Counted from the stretch's first letter, positions 8,637 to 18,235 are shown. The stretch: 48,837 bases of DNA from CAYOHY01 sp964403885 (GCA_964403885.1 CAYOHY010000011.1:1-48837); one strand, 5' to 3'. Notes: generated by a model not told the origin, from the sequence alone. Translations and numbers: made by a program.

Positions 8637-11249
8637 CTATTCCTCGGTGATCGCTCCGTCTTCAGCGTCCTCGAACTCCTCGGCCACGAGCGCTTCGGCT
8701 TCAGACTCGAGGTCGTTTGCCGCCGAATCCTCGGGGGCCTCTTCAGGCATGGCGCCGTCGAGCAGCGAACCCTGTCCGTCGGCGATGCCGCGCGGCTTCT
8801 TCTTCTTGCCGCCGCTCACCCGGGCGATCGCGCTGACACGATCCGTCTCGGACACGTTCATGACCTTGACGCCCTGTGTTGAACGACCGAGCTTCGAGAT
8901 GTCGTCGGCCTTCACGCGGATGACGACGCCCTCCTCGGAGATGAGCATGAGCTCGTGGGCTGCACCGACGATCTTCATGCCGGCGAGCAGTCCCTTCTTG
9001 GGCGTGACGGCGATCGTCTTGACGCCCTGGCCGCCGCGGTGATGCTCGGGGTACTCATCGACCGGGGTGCGCTTGCCGTAGCCGCGCTCGGTGACCACGA
9101 ACAACTCGCTGCCGTCGGGCGCGATCTCCATGCCCAAGACCGACTCGCCGTCCTTGATGTTCATGCCGCGGACACCCATGGTGTCGCGACCCATCGGACG
9201 GGCCTCGGACTCATCCCACTTGATCGCCTTGCCGGCCGTCGAGACCATCATGACCTTCTGGCCCTCGAGCACGCGGCGCACGCTGATGAGCTCATCGCCG
9301 TCGCGCAGGTTGATGGCGATGATGCCGTCACGGCGCGAGCGGTCGTACGCCTGGATGGCGGTCTTCTTCACCATGCCGGTCTTGGTCGCGAACATCAGGA
9401 ACTCGTCCGGGCTGAACGTCTTCGTGTTGATGACAGCCGCGATCTTCTCGGTCTGCTCGAACGGCAGCAGGTTGACCACCGCGGTACCGCGAGCGTGGCG
9501 CGAACCCACCGGCAGCTCGTGGACCTTGATGCGGTAGACCTTGCCCTTGGTCGAGAAGACGAGCACGTAGTCGTGCGTGCTGGCGATGAACAGGTGCTCG
9601 ACGAAGTCGTTGTCGCGCAGGTTCACGCCGGCGACACCCTTGCCGCCGCGCTTCTGCTGACGATAGGTGGCCACCGGCAGGCGCTTCACGTAGCCGGCCT
9701 TGGTGATGGTGACGACCATGTCCTCTTCGGCGATGAGGTCCTCGACGTCGAGGTCCTTGGCCGCGTTGCTGATCTCCGTGCGGCGCTTGTTGGAGAACTT
9801 GTCGCGCAGCTCGATCAGCTCGTCTTTGATGATGCCGAGGACGAGGTTCACATCGGCGAGAACCTGCTTGTACCAGGCGATCCGCTTACGAAGCTCCTCG
9901 AGCTCCTCCATGATCTTGGCGCGCTCGAGGCCGACGAGTCGGCGCAGGCGCATCTCGAGGATCGCGTCGGTCTGGATCTCCGAGAGGCCGAAGCGCTCGA
10001 TGAGCTTGGTCTTGGCCTCCTGGTCGGTCTGCGAACCGCGGATGATCTTGATGACTTCGTCGATGTTGTCGAGGGCGATGACGTAGCCCTCGAGGATGTG
10101 TGCGCGCTCCTCCGCCTTGCGCAGCTCGTACTTGGTGCGGCGGATGATGACGTCCTTCTGGTGCTCCACGTAGTAGTAGAGCATCTCCTTGAGACCCAGC
10201 GTGCGCGGGACGCCGTCGACGAGCGACAGCATGATCACGCCGAATCCGGTCTGTAGGTTGGTGTGCTTGAACAGCTTGTTCAACACGACCTGCGGGATGC
10301 AGTTGTTCTTGAGCTCGATGACGACGCGCATACCCTTGCGGTCCGACTCATCGCGCAGGTCGCTGATCTCGGTGAGCTTCTTCTCGCGTACGAGGTCAGC
10401 GATCTTGGTGACGAGCTTGGACTTGTTCACCTGGTACGGGATCTCGGTGATGATGATCCGCGTGCGGCCGGTGGACGTCTGCTCGATGTGGGCCTTACCA
10501 CGCACCGTGAGCGATCCGCGACCGGTCTCGTAGGCCGAGCGGATGCCGTCGCGTCCCATGATGATGCCGCCGGTCGGGAAGTCAGGACCGGGGATCACCT
10601 CCATGAGCTCCTCGGTGGTCACCTCGGGGTTGTCGATCAGCATGATCGTGCCGTTGATGATCTCGCCCAGGTTGTGCGGCGGGATGTTGGTGGCCATACC
10701 CACGGCGATACCCGCCGAGCCGTTCACGAGAAGGTTGGGGAATCGAGCCGGCAGGACCTTGGGCTCCTGCAGCGACTCGTCGTAGTTGGGGCCGAAGTCG
10801 ACAGTCTCCTTGTCGAGATCGCGCAGGAGCTCCATCGCCATCTTGTGCAGACGGGCTTCGGTGTATCGCATGGCGGCTGCGGAGTCGCCGTCGACCGAGC
10901 CGAAGTTTCCGTGACCGTCGACGAGCGGCACGCGCATCGCGAACGGCTGGGCCATACGCACCATCGTGTCGTAGACCGCGGAGTCGCCGTGCGGGTGGTA
11001 CTTACCGATGACTTCACCGACGGTCCATGCCGACTTCTTGTAGGCGCGCGTGGGCGTGAGGCCCGACTCGTTCATGGCGTAGAGGATGCGTCGGTGAACC
11101 GGCTTCAAGCCGTCGCGCACATCCGGGAGCGCTCGAGACACGATGACGCTCATCGAGTACTCGAGGAACGAGCTCCTGAGCTCCGACTGGATCTCGATCG
11201 GCAGCAGCGTCGTTCCGCTGGTATCGATCACGCCGTTGTCGTCTGTCAC
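8637..11249 (-). CDS. gyrA: DNA gyrase subunit A
   Basis: An 870-residue gyrase A chain, which cuts and rejoins DNA for supercoiling with GyrB. The catalytic tyrosine is Tyr129 in AAMRYTEARL. The quinolone-resistance region reads HPHGDSAVYDTMV, with Ser90 and Asp94 at the positions matching E. coli Ser83 and Asp87, the susceptible-type residues. The C-terminal beta-pinwheel contains the GyrA box QQKRGGKG, which separates gyrase from topoisomerase IV, and an acidic tail of about 60 residues. The GTG start at 11249 directly follows the upstream TAA, with GAGGAG nine bases before it. It is the distal part of the dnaA-to-gyrA block. Confidence 0.98.
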   Translation of the reverse strand: MTDDNGVIDTSGTTLLPIEIQSELRSSFLEYSMSVIVSRALPDVRDGLKPVHRRILYAMNESGLTPTRAYKKSAWTVGEVIGKYHPHGDSAVYDTMVRMAQPFAMRVPLVDGHGNFGSVDGDSAAAMRYTEARLHKMAMELLRDLDKETVDFGPNYDESLQEPKVLPARFPNLLVNGSAGIAVGMATNIPPHNLGEIINGTIMLIDNPEVTTEELMEVIPGPDFPTGGIIMGRDGIRSAYETGRGSLTVRGKAHIEQTSTGRTRIIITEIPYQVNKSKLVTKIADLVREKKLTEISDLRDESDRKGMRVVIELKNNCIPQVVLNKLFKHTNLQTGFGVIMLSLVDGVPRTLGLKEMLYYYVEHQKDVIIRRTKYELRKAEERAHILEGYVIALDNIDEVIKIIRGSQTDQEAKTKLIERFGLSEIQTDAILEMRLRRLVGLERAKIMEELEELRKRIAWYKQVLADVNLVLGIIKDELIELRDKFSNKRRTEISNAAKDLDVEDLIAEEDMVVTITKAGYVKRLPVATYRQQKRGGKGVAGVNLRDNDFVEHLFIASTHDYVLVFSTKGKVYRIKVHELPVGSRHARGTAVVNLLPFEQTEKIAAVINTKTFSPDEFLMFATKTGMVKKTAIQAYDRSRRDGIIAINLRDGDELISVRRVLEGQKVMMVSTAGKAIKWDESEARPMGRDTMGVRGMNIKDGESVLGMEIAPDGSELFVVTERGYGKRTPVDEYPEHHRGGQGVKTIAVTPKKGLLAGMKIVGAAHELMLISEEGVVIRVKADDISKLGRSTQGVKVMNVSETDRVSAIARVSGGKKKKPRGIADGQGSLLDGAMPEEAPEDSAANDLESEAEALVAEEFEDAEDGAITEE

Positions 11250-11783
11250 TTAGAGCACTCCTCGCTGTCGCAATGTCCGCACAACCAACCAGGCTGCGGC
11301 GCCGATGAACCCTGCGCCGAACATCAGTAGTATCGATCCACCAGTCACACCGGTGGCTCCCGAGGATTTCGAGCCCACTATCGCGGCCATCCCCCAGATC
11401 ACCATCACCACGCCCAGACAGAACAGCATCAAGGCTGCGGCGATCGCCACCTTCCACAACGTTCCGGTCTCTCTCGGCTCCTCCTCGGCGAGCAGGGCGA
11501 GCATCTCGAGGACCTTGGCATCGGGGACCACCTTTGCGGGTGCGGTCTCCTGCGCCTTCTTCTCCACCGGGGGCTGCGCCGCGACCGGCGCCACCACCTC
11601 TTCCCGCTGTACCACCTCAACCGGCTCAGGTGCGGGCGCCGGTTGTTCCACGCTTGGCTCCGCAGAGTCGTCCGCGCGCTTCTTCTGCAGCTCCTCGAAG
11701 GCTTCCTGCTCCCAGGGGGGAGGTTCGAAGCGCTTCGACTCTCTGCGCTGCGGCCTGTGGAAGTCGAATCCGTCGTCGCCCAC
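11250..11783 (-). CDS. Small two-helix membrane protein between gyrB and gyrA
   Basis: A protein of about 177 residues, not recognised. The first 100 residues are hydrophilic, rich in Glu, Pro and Ala, including FHRPQRRESKRFEPPPWEQEAF. Two transmembrane helices follow (TLWKVAIAAALMLFCLGVVM and GSILLMFGAGFIGAAAWLVV), with a basic end RTLRQRGVL. The GTG at 11783 is the first plausible start after the gyrB stop, with a distant GGGAG as ribosome site; the frame stays open into gyrB but that part is a shadow. It is embedded in the gyr operon, with its TAA touching the gyrA start. Function is unknown. Confidence 0.7.
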   Translation of the reverse strand: MGDDGFDFHRPQRRESKRFEPPPWEQEAFEELQKKRADDSAEPSVEQPAPAPEPVEVVQREEVVAPVAAQPPVEKKAQETAPAKVVPDAKVLEMLALLAEEEPRETGTLWKVAIAAALMLFCLGVVMVIWGMAAIVGSKSSGATGVTGGSILLMFGAGFIGAAAWLVVRTLRQRGVL

Positions 11784-11806
11784 GGTCGCCGTCCGCTCTC
11801 CCGTTC

Positions 11807-13720
11807 CTAGATGTCGAGGAACCTGACGTCTTTTGCGTGCCTCTGGATGAACTCTTTGCGAGGCTCGACCTGGTCGCCCATCAGTTCGGTGAACGCCTTC
11901 TCGGCGGCAAGTGCGTCGTCGATGGTGACCTGGAGCAACGTGCGCCTTGCGGGATCCATCGTGGTCTCCCACAACTGCTCGGGGTTCATCTCACCCAGAC
12001 CCTTGTAGCGCTGGATGTTGAACTTGGTTCCCTCGGGGAGCCGGGCGAGCACCTGCTGCATCTGCTTGTCGCTGTAGGCGTACTCGTGCTTCTTGCCCCA
12101 GCTCACTTTGTAGAGCGGCGGCTGCGCGATGTAGATGTAGCCGTTCTCGATCATCTCCGGCATGAACCGGTAGAAGAACGTGAGGATCAGGCAACGGATA
12201 TGTGCACCGTCGACGTCGGCGTCGGTCATGATGATCGCCTTGTGATAGCGCGCCGCGGTGATGTCGAACTCCTCACCGATGTTGGTGCCCATGGCGGTGA
12301 TCATCGCCTGGATCTCTTCAGAGGAGAGCGCCTTGTTCAGGCCGGCGCGCTCGACGTTGAGGATCTTGCCTCGCAGCGGCAGGATCGCCTGGAACGAGCG
12401 GTCGCGCGCCTGCTTGGCGGAGCCGCCGGCCGAGTCACCCTCGACCATGTAGATCTCGGCGAACGCGGCGTCCTTGATGGAGCAGTCCGCCAGCTTGCCC
12501 GGCAGCGTGCTCGACTCCAAGAGTCCCTTGCGACGGGTGAGCTCGCGGGCCTTGCGCGCCGCGGCTCGTGCCTTGGCGGCCTGCGCCGACTTGGTGACGA
12601 TGGAGCGCGCAGGCTTGGGGTGCTCCTCGAGGTACTCGGAGAGTCCCTGCGTGACGACCTGCTGTACCAGACCTCGCATCTCGGTGTTGCCGAGCTTGGT
12701 CTTGGTCTGCCCTTCGAACTGCGGGTCGTGCAGCTTGACCGAGATGATCGCGGCCAGACCCTCGCGGATGTCTTCGCCGGTCAGGTTGTCATCCTTCTCT
12801 TTCAGGATGTTTTGCCGACGCGCGTAGTCATTGATGGTTCTGGTGAGGGCGTTCTTGAATCCCTCAAGATGCGTGCCGCCCTCGTGGGTGTTGATGTTGT
12901 TCGCAAACGCGAGCACTGAATCCGAGTAGCTCGTGTTCCACTGCAGGGCGACCTCGACCGCTCCTTCGGGGCCCTCGGCCTCGAAGTAGATGGGCTTGTT
13001 GTGGATGGTCTCTTTGTTCTCGTTCAGATACTTCACGAAGTCGACGATGCCGCCCGCGTAACGGAACTCCTCGCGACGCGGCTCGAGCTCCCGCTCGTCG
13101 GTGAGCACGATGCGCAGGTTCTTGTTGAGAAACGCCGTCTCGCGGAAGCGCGTGGCGAGGGTGTCATAGTCGTACGAGATGGTCTCGAAGATGTCCGGGT
13201 CCGCCCAGAACGTGATCTTCGTGCCTGTCGCCTTCGACTTTCCGGCGTTGACCAGCGGAGCCGCCGGCTTGCCGTGGTTGTAGGTCTGAGTCCAGATCGC
13301 TCCGTCACGCTTGACCTCGACATCAAGACGCGTGGAAAGCGCGTTCACGACCGATGAGCCTACACCGTGAAGACCACCGGAGACCTTGTAGCCTTCGCCA
13401 CCGAACTTACCGCCCGCGTGGAGCACGGTCAGAACGACCTCGACGGTCGGCTTCTTGAGTTTGGGGTGCTTGTCGACCGGGATTCCTCGGCCGTTGTCGG
13501 TGACGCTGATCGCGTTGTCGGCGTGGATGACCACGTCGACCTGCGTGCAGTATCCCGCCAGCGCTTCGTCTACCGAGTTGTCGACGATCTCGTAGACGAG
13601 ATGGTGCAGACCCTTGGGCCCGGTCGACCCGATGTACATACCAGGACGCTTGCGGACCGCTTCGAGCCCTTCGAGTACCTGGATGTCCTTGCCGGAATAC
13701 GAGTTTGTCTGAGCAGACAC
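11807..13720 (-). CDS. gyrB: DNA gyrase subunit B
   Basis: A 637-residue GyrB. The ATPase part shows EIVDNSVDEALAGY, TDNGRGIPVD and GGLHGVGSSVVNALS. The TOPRIM part shows YMVEGDSAGGSAKQARDR and MTDADVDGAHIR for metal binding, and the C-terminus holds RYKGLGEMNPEQLWETTM. The length matches short GyrB proteins of Gram-positives. The start is the GTG at 13720 preceded by AAGGAG; an upstream ATG at 13780 adds 20 residues unlike the family. It lies downstream of dciA after 146 bases, which may hold its own promoter. Confidence 0.98.
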   Translation of the reverse strand: MSAQTNSYSGKDIQVLEGLEAVRKRPGMYIGSTGPKGLHHLVYEIVDNSVDEALAGYCTQVDVVIHADNAISVTDNGRGIPVDKHPKLKKPTVEVVLTVLHAGGKFGGEGYKVSGGLHGVGSSVVNALSTRLDVEVKRDGAIWTQTYNHGKPAAPLVNAGKSKATGTKITFWADPDIFETISYDYDTLATRFRETAFLNKNLRIVLTDERELEPRREEFRYAGGIVDFVKYLNENKETIHNKPIYFEAEGPEGAVEVALQWNTSYSDSVLAFANNINTHEGGTHLEGFKNALTRTINDYARRQNILKEKDDNLTGEDIREGLAAIISVKLHDPQFEGQTKTKLGNTEMRGLVQQVVTQGLSEYLEEHPKPARSIVTKSAQAAKARAAARKARELTRRKGLLESSTLPGKLADCSIKDAAFAEIYMVEGDSAGGSAKQARDRSFQAILPLRGKILNVERAGLNKALSSEEIQAMITAMGTNIGEEFDITAARYHKAIIMTDADVDGAHIRCLILTFFYRFMPEMIENGYIYIAQPPLYKVSWGKKHEYAYSDKQMQQVLARLPEGTKFNIQRYKGLGEMNPEQLWETTMDPARRTLLQVTIDDALAAEKAFTELMGDQVEPRKEFIQRHAKDVRFLDI

Positions 13721-13866
13721 GCTCGCTCCTTCTCGTGAGACGCGGATATCGGGGGCCAGAGGCGCCCCACAGTGAGCCACGACATCTTGTGGTGACCCCG
13801 CTCATCCTACCACAACGGGTAGGGTTGAAACTGCGGATATAGCCCCAGAAGGCTCTGTAACGCCGT

Positions 13867-14394
13867 CTAGCGCGTTTTACGGGCCGAGAGACCCTTTTTC
13901 CACTCCAGATCGGCGATGGTGGCCCTTAGAGCGGCTTCGCGGAGACCATTGTCTTCGATCGCCTTCACGGAATCCTCCACTCGAGCCATCTCTTCGGCTG
14001 TGAGGGGGATCGAGTCGACCTTGTCTTCATCGATGTAGCGGGCGACTTCTCGCTCGACCTGTTCAAACCGTCGTTCTTTCACCACTTCACGGGACACACT
14101 GAACCGCACGGACGTTACCGCTTCCCTACCAAGACCTTCATTCATGCGCACGCGGTACTGCTCAGCAAGGGCCGAGAGTTCCGTCGCCCATACGGGTGAG
14201 TCGACCAACACCCTGAGCTCACCATCGCTCAAGAACGCTTTTGCGGTATGTGAAGCTACGGCCGGTCCCGCGATCTCGGTCCACAAGGTAGCCACTTGGG
14301 ACTGGATGTAAGCTCCCCCACTCTTCCGGTCGAGCCGAGACACCAGGTTTCCTAGACCTGAACCCAGGTCGACCTGCCTGCCTTTCCTCTTCAT
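13867..14394 (-). CDS. dciA: DciA-like (DUF721) helicase-loading protein
   Basis: A 175-residue DUF721 protein. The family core is visible: VATLWTEIAGPAVASHTAKAFL, LRVLVDSPVWATELSALAEQYRVRMNE, and VTSVRFSVS. In bacteria lacking DnaC or DnaI, DciA helps place the replicative helicase at the origin, and this position between recF and gyrB is its standard place in actinobacteria. The ATG overlaps the recF stop by four bases. The C-terminal 70 residues are charged and less conserved. Confidence 0.88.
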   Translation of the reverse strand: MKRKGRQVDLGSGLGNLVSRLDRKSGGAYIQSQVATLWTEIAGPAVASHTAKAFLSDGELRVLVDSPVWATELSALAEQYRVRMNEGLGREAVTSVRFSVSREVVKERRFEQVEREVARYIDEDKVDSIPLTAEEMARVEDSVKAIEDNGLREAALRATIADLEWKKGLSARKTR

Positions 14395-15485
14395 CCCAAC
14401 ATCACCACCTTTGCTTTACCGAGCAACTCATCATCGAAGTAGCCGAGGTTGGTTGTGGTCACGACTGTTTGGGCTACTTCGCCCACGAACGCAGCCAAGG
14501 CACGCCTTCTCTTCTCATCCAACTCAGACATGACGTCATCAAGAAGTAGCACGGGCTTCTGACACGCTATCTCGGTGATGACAGCGACCTCCGCCAACTT
14601 CCACGCCAGCGCGATGGTCCTTTGCTGGCCCTGTGAGGCGAAGGTACGCGCGTCCCTCCCCCTGATCGAGAACGTGATCTCATCTCGATGAGGTCCGCTT
14701 ATTGTCGTGCGCCTCGCTGTCTCGACCGCGCTCTTCGACTGTAGATGCAGATGCATCATCTCGGCGGTGGTAAGAGGCTCATCCGACAAGAGACCGTCTC
14801 GTTCCCACGACGGAACGTAGTGAGCGAGAAGAGGTCCGTCCTCAGCTATCTCTGCGTAGATGTCTTTCATCGCTTCTTGGATTCGAGTGAACAGCCGTAC
14901 CCGGTGATCAAAGAGCGAAGAACCGACCGCTACCAGTTGTTCAGTCAGCGAACCGAGAACACCCGCTTGCTGAGATTCCTCTCTCAACAACGAGTTGCGT
15001 TGTCTCACGATTCTGTCGTACTCGGACTTCAGCCGCGCGTACGTGGGCGACAACTGGGATCCTACCGAATCAATCTCCGCCCGCCTCTTCTCGGCAGAGT
15101 CCTTCACCAAACGCAAGTCATCCGGAGTGAACACCACGCACGGAATCATTCCTGCAGCGGAACCTACCGAGCGCCTGTTCTTGCCGTTGACCTGATACTT
15201 CCTACGCCCCTGGGACGAGATACTCAAAACGACATCTACAACCCGCCCGTCGCCTTGAGCATGCAGATTCAACCTAGCTTCTTCGGCACCAATCCTCACG
15301 GTGTCGGCCCACGCCGGCCGACGAAAAGACTCCGCCTCTGTCAGCAACTCGATCGCTTCAACGAGGTTGGTCTTCCCGGCTGCATTGGGCCCTACGAGCA
15401 GAGTGATTCTCTCGTCCAACTCAAGCACGAAACTGTCGTAGCTTCGAAAATCCTTGACTTCGACAGTTGTGATAGCCAGAGACAC
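14391..15485 (-). CDS. recF: RecF recombination-mediator ATPase
   Basis: A 364-residue SMC-like ATPase that helps load RecA at single-strand gaps. Walker A is VGPNAAGKTNLVEAIELLT (residues about 32-50), the signature region is FASQGQQRTIALAWKLAEV, and Walker B is PVLLLDDVMSELDEKRR. The N-terminal DFRSY motif is typical. The GTG start lies four bases after the dnaN stop and the end overlaps dciA by four, giving a tight dnaN-recF-dciA operon. Confidence 0.97.
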   Translation of the reverse strand: MSLAITTVEVKDFRSYDSFVLELDERITLLVGPNAAGKTNLVEAIELLTEAESFRRPAWADTVRIGAEEARLNLHAQGDGRVVDVVLSISSQGRRKYQVNGKNRRSVGSAAGMIPCVVFTPDDLRLVKDSAEKRRAEIDSVGSQLSPTYARLKSEYDRIVRQRNSLLREESQQAGVLGSLTEQLVAVGSSLFDHRVRLFTRIQEAMKDIYAEIAEDGPLLAHYVPSWERDGLLSDEPLTTAEMMHLHLQSKSAVETARRTTISGPHRDEITFSIRGRDARTFASQGQQRTIALAWKLAEVAVITEIACQKPVLLLDDVMSELDEKRRRALAAFVGEVAQTVVTTTNLGYFDDELLGKAKVVMLG

Positions 15486-15489
15486 CGAC

Positions 15490-16590
15490 CTAACCGAGAC
15501 GTACCGGCATCAGCAGATACAAGAAGTCGTCGTCACCTTTCGACCTGAGAAGTCCCGGCTTCAACGAGCTCTGAACCTGAAGGTCGAGGACATCACTTGT
15601 TGTGGAGGCCAGTCCATCGCTGAGGAATGCATGGTTGAAGGCGATCTCTACGTCCTTTCCTTCGCCTTTGACCATCAGATCCTCAGAAGCATCTCCAACA
15701 TCCTGAGTCGTCGCAGACAAAGACAGCGTCTGGTCCTCGATCGACACAGAGAGCTTCAACGGCGTGTTGTGGAGAGCCATCAAAGAGACTCTCTTCACGG
15801 CAGCGGCGAACTCCTCGGTCGATACCGTGGCCACGGTCTCCGATTCCTTGGGGATCAGCTGCTTGTAGTTGGGGAAAGTTCCTTCGATTCTCCGGGTGAC
15901 AAACGTCGTCTCACCAAATTCGAAGACGATCTGATTTTCCGAAGTTCCGATAGTGACACCGTCAGAAGAGGCGGCGATACGGGTCACTTCTTCAAGGGCC
16001 TTGCCGGGAACAACCACTTCAAGATCTTCAGCAGGAGACTCTTCAAGAACCACTTCACTCACGGCGAGTCGGTAGCTGTCCGTGGCAACCATTCGGAGAG
16101 ACGGTCCTTCGATGACCACGAGAACACCTGTGAGTATCGCCCTGGTCTCATCTCGGCTTACCGCCTTGGAGACCTTCTTCACCATGGTCCCCAGAAGGGC
16201 TGCCGGCAACTTCACCTGCTTGTCGACTGCAACCTCAGGGAACTTGGGAAAGTCGGCGGGCTTGAGAGTCTTCACTGTGAATGAGGAGTGCTGACACCTA
16301 ACGATGATGACTTCACCATCTGTCTCGAGGGTGACTGCTGCCTCAGGCAAGGTCCTCACGATGTCGCTGAGGAGTTTGCCGGGAATGACGGTCTGTCCTT
16401 CGGCTTCGATGAGCGCAGGAACCGTGTGTCGTACCGACACTTCGAGATCCGTGGACTGAACAGTGATCAGACCATCAGCCGTGGTGAAGAGGATTCCTGA
16501 AAGGATAGGAAGGGTCGACCTGGCGGACATGCCTTTGGAGACAACGTTCAGAGCGTCGAGCAGTTCGCTTCGGGCGATGCTGACCTTCAT
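15490..16590 (-). CDS. dnaN: DNA polymerase III sliding clamp (beta subunit)
   Basis: A 366-residue beta clamp made of three similar domains. The N-terminus MKVSIARSELLDAL and C-terminus DDDFLYLLMPVRL are characteristic; the final PVRL contributes to the partner-binding pocket. The start is the ATG at 16590 after AAAGGATAACA; an upstream in-frame start at 16614 would begin inside the AT-rich origin element. The gene follows dnaA after 234 bases that look like part of the origin. Confidence 0.98.
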   Translation of the reverse strand: MKVSIARSELLDALNVVSKGMSARSTLPILSGILFTTADGLITVQSTDLEVSVRHTVPALIEAEGQTVIPGKLLSDIVRTLPEAAVTLETDGEVIIVRCQHSSFTVKTLKPADFPKFPEVAVDKQVKLPAALLGTMVKKVSKAVSRDETRAILTGVLVVIEGPSLRMVATDSYRLAVSEVVLEESPAEDLEVVVPGKALEEVTRIAASSDGVTIGTSENQIVFEFGETTFVTRRIEGTFPNYKQLIPKESETVATVSTEEFAAAVKRVSLMALHNTPLKLSVSIEDQTLSLSATTQDVGDASEDLMVKGEGKDVEIAFNHAFLSDGLASTTSDVLDLQVQSSLKPGLLRSKGDDDFLYLLMPVRLG

Positions 16591-16824
16591 TGTTATCCTT
16601 TCTTCTTTACTCAAGTAATCGTAATAGTAATAAGGCCTGTGGGTATGTGGACAGCCTTTGTTTCTGCAGGTCGTTCCCGGTGTATCGGTTCTTTTTGCCC
16701 TGTGGATTGTCTGTCACCGTTGTCAACATCATCAACAGGGTCTTGAATCCGTCCACAGGCAGGGTCTCTCATCCCCACCCCATCAACCGTCTTTCCACAC
16801 GGTTGTTCACAGCAGCATAGAAGA
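16591..16824. other. dnaA-dnaN intergenic region, candidate origin unwinding element
   Basis: This 234-base spacer is unusually AT-rich beside dnaN. It holds a run of TAA/TAG triplets (16616-16633), then GGCC, then two abutting DnaA-box-like 9-mers, TGTGGGTAT (16638-16646) and TGTGGACAG (16646-16654). Read on the minus strand this is box, box, GC spacer, trinucleotide repeat: the order described for the DnaA-trio unwinding element of Bacillus subtilis, also between dnaA and dnaN. Further box-like sites occur at 16701-16709, 16749-16757, 16792-16799 and 16803-16811. The dnaN promoter must also lie here. Confidence 0.6.
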
Positions 16825-18210
16825 CTATGTCTTCTGTCGGATCGAGTTTGTGAGCTGTTGGATCTGGTTGTACACGTCTCTTTGCTCACTCATGAGCTTC
16901 TGAATCTTCGCCTGTGCGTGCATGACGGTCGTGTGGTCACGGCCACCAAACTCGTCACCGATCTTGGGCAACGAGAGGTCGGTGAGCTCTCGAGACAGAT
17001 ACATGGCGATCTGTCTCGGATATACGATTGCCTGTGAGCGCTTGCTACCGATGAGGTCGGCGTGGCTGATCGTGTAGTAGCGACAGACTTCCCTCTGAAT
17101 GGTGGTTACAGGGATAGGCCGGTGTGACTGATCCGGAAAGAGATCCCGGGTGACCTGCTCGGCCATCGTGAGGTCAACAACATCCTTCTTGGACAGCTCT
17201 CGGTACGCGATGATTCTAATGATCGCTCCCTCCATCTCTCGGATGTTGGGAGTCGACCGCTCGGCCACAAAGGACAAGGCATCGTCGTTGAAAGGGATCC
17301 TTTGGGTGTCAACGAACTGCCTGAGGATAGCCAGGCGAGTCTCATAGTTGGGCGGCTGGATGTCTGCCTGGAGACCTGAAGCGAAACGGCTCTGGTAGCG
17401 CTCTTCCATGTCGATGTCGCGAGGGGGCCGGTCAGAGGCCAGGACGATGGCCTTACCGCGCTGGCGAAGCTCATTGAACGTGTGGAAGAACTGGTCTTGC
17501 GTACCCTGCTTGTTCTCAAGGAACTGGATGTCGTCGATCAAAAGGACATCAACAGTGCGGTACTTCTGCCGGAAGCTGTTCTGAGTCTTTGCGTTGATCG
17601 ACTCGACGAAGTCATTGGTGAACTGCTCAGAGGTCACATATACGACCTTCTTGTGAGGGTAGTTCTGACTTACATAGTTGCCGATTGCTTGAAGAAGGTG
17701 GGTCTTACCCAGACCCGGTCCGCCCCACAAGAACAAAGGGTTGTACTTCAAACCCGGCTGCTCAGCCACTGCCAGTGCGGCGTTGCGAGCAAACGCGTTT
17801 GAATCGCCTACGACAAACGAGTCGAATGTGTACTTGGGGTCGAACTCGCTCTTGGCAACGGGTTCGACGGGGGCCTCATTCAAAGAAGAAGTACTGGGTG
17901 AGGGTTCTTCTGAAACGGCCGGCTCGGACGAGGAAGACGCGGTGACCGAGGGGTCGACGACGATTCGCACGGTCAGGTCGGCGCCAACCACTTGCTTGAG
18001 TGCGGCATTGAGGCGCTGAGCGTAGCGCTCCTCAAGCCATCCGCGAGCGAACTCGTTCTGTACGCCGACGACGAACACACCCTCTTCGGTGAGCTCGATC
18101 GGTGAGGTGTGTTCGAACCATGTCTTGAAGCTCGGGGTGTTCAGTTCTCCTCGGACGATATCGAGAACGTCGTCCCAGATATGAGAGATGTCAGTGGTGG
18201 CGAAAGGCAT
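16825..18210 (-). CDS. dnaA: Chromosomal replication initiator DnaA
   Basis: A 461-residue initiator. Domain I (residues about 8-90) contains FKTWFEHTSPIELTEEGVFVVGVQNEFARGWLEERY; a Ser/Glu-rich linker follows. Domain III is the AAA+ core with Walker A GGPGLGKTHLLQAIGNY, Walker B VDVLLIDDIQFLENK and sensor/arginine motifs (SRFASGLQADI). Domain IV binds DnaA boxes, with GGRDHTTVMHA near the C-terminus. The ATG lies just after GGAGC and 25 bases after the stop of the upstream GHKL gene, so the two are likely co-transcribed. Confidence 0.98.
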   Translation of the reverse strand: MPFATTDISHIWDDVLDIVRGELNTPSFKTWFEHTSPIELTEEGVFVVGVQNEFARGWLEERYAQRLNAALKQVVGADLTVRIVVDPSVTASSSSEPAVSEEPSPSTSSLNEAPVEPVAKSEFDPKYTFDSFVVGDSNAFARNAALAVAEQPGLKYNPLFLWGGPGLGKTHLLQAIGNYVSQNYPHKKVVYVTSEQFTNDFVESINAKTQNSFRQKYRTVDVLLIDDIQFLENKQGTQDQFFHTFNELRQRGKAIVLASDRPPRDIDMEERYQSRFASGLQADIQPPNYETRLAILRQFVDTQRIPFNDDALSFVAERSTPNIREMEGAIIRIIAYRELSKKDVVDLTMAEQVTRDLFPDQSHRPIPVTTIQREVCRYYTISHADLIGSKRSQAIVYPRQIAMYLSRELTDLSLPKIGDEFGGRDHTTVMHAQAKIQKLMSEQRDVYNQIQQLTNSIRQKT

Positions 18211-18235
18211 GAGTCAGCTCCGAAAGAGGGCGGGT

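Noticed and set aside
8955..10256. 433-codon plus-strand ORF inside gyrA
   Set aside because: Antisense shadow of gyrA; its leucine/valine/aspartate-rich composition follows from reversed GC-rich codons.
16784..16805. CAACCG/CGGTTG hairpin as dnaA terminator
   Set aside because: The stem is only six base pairs with no T-run, and its loop contains a DnaA-box-like sequence, so it fits the origin better.
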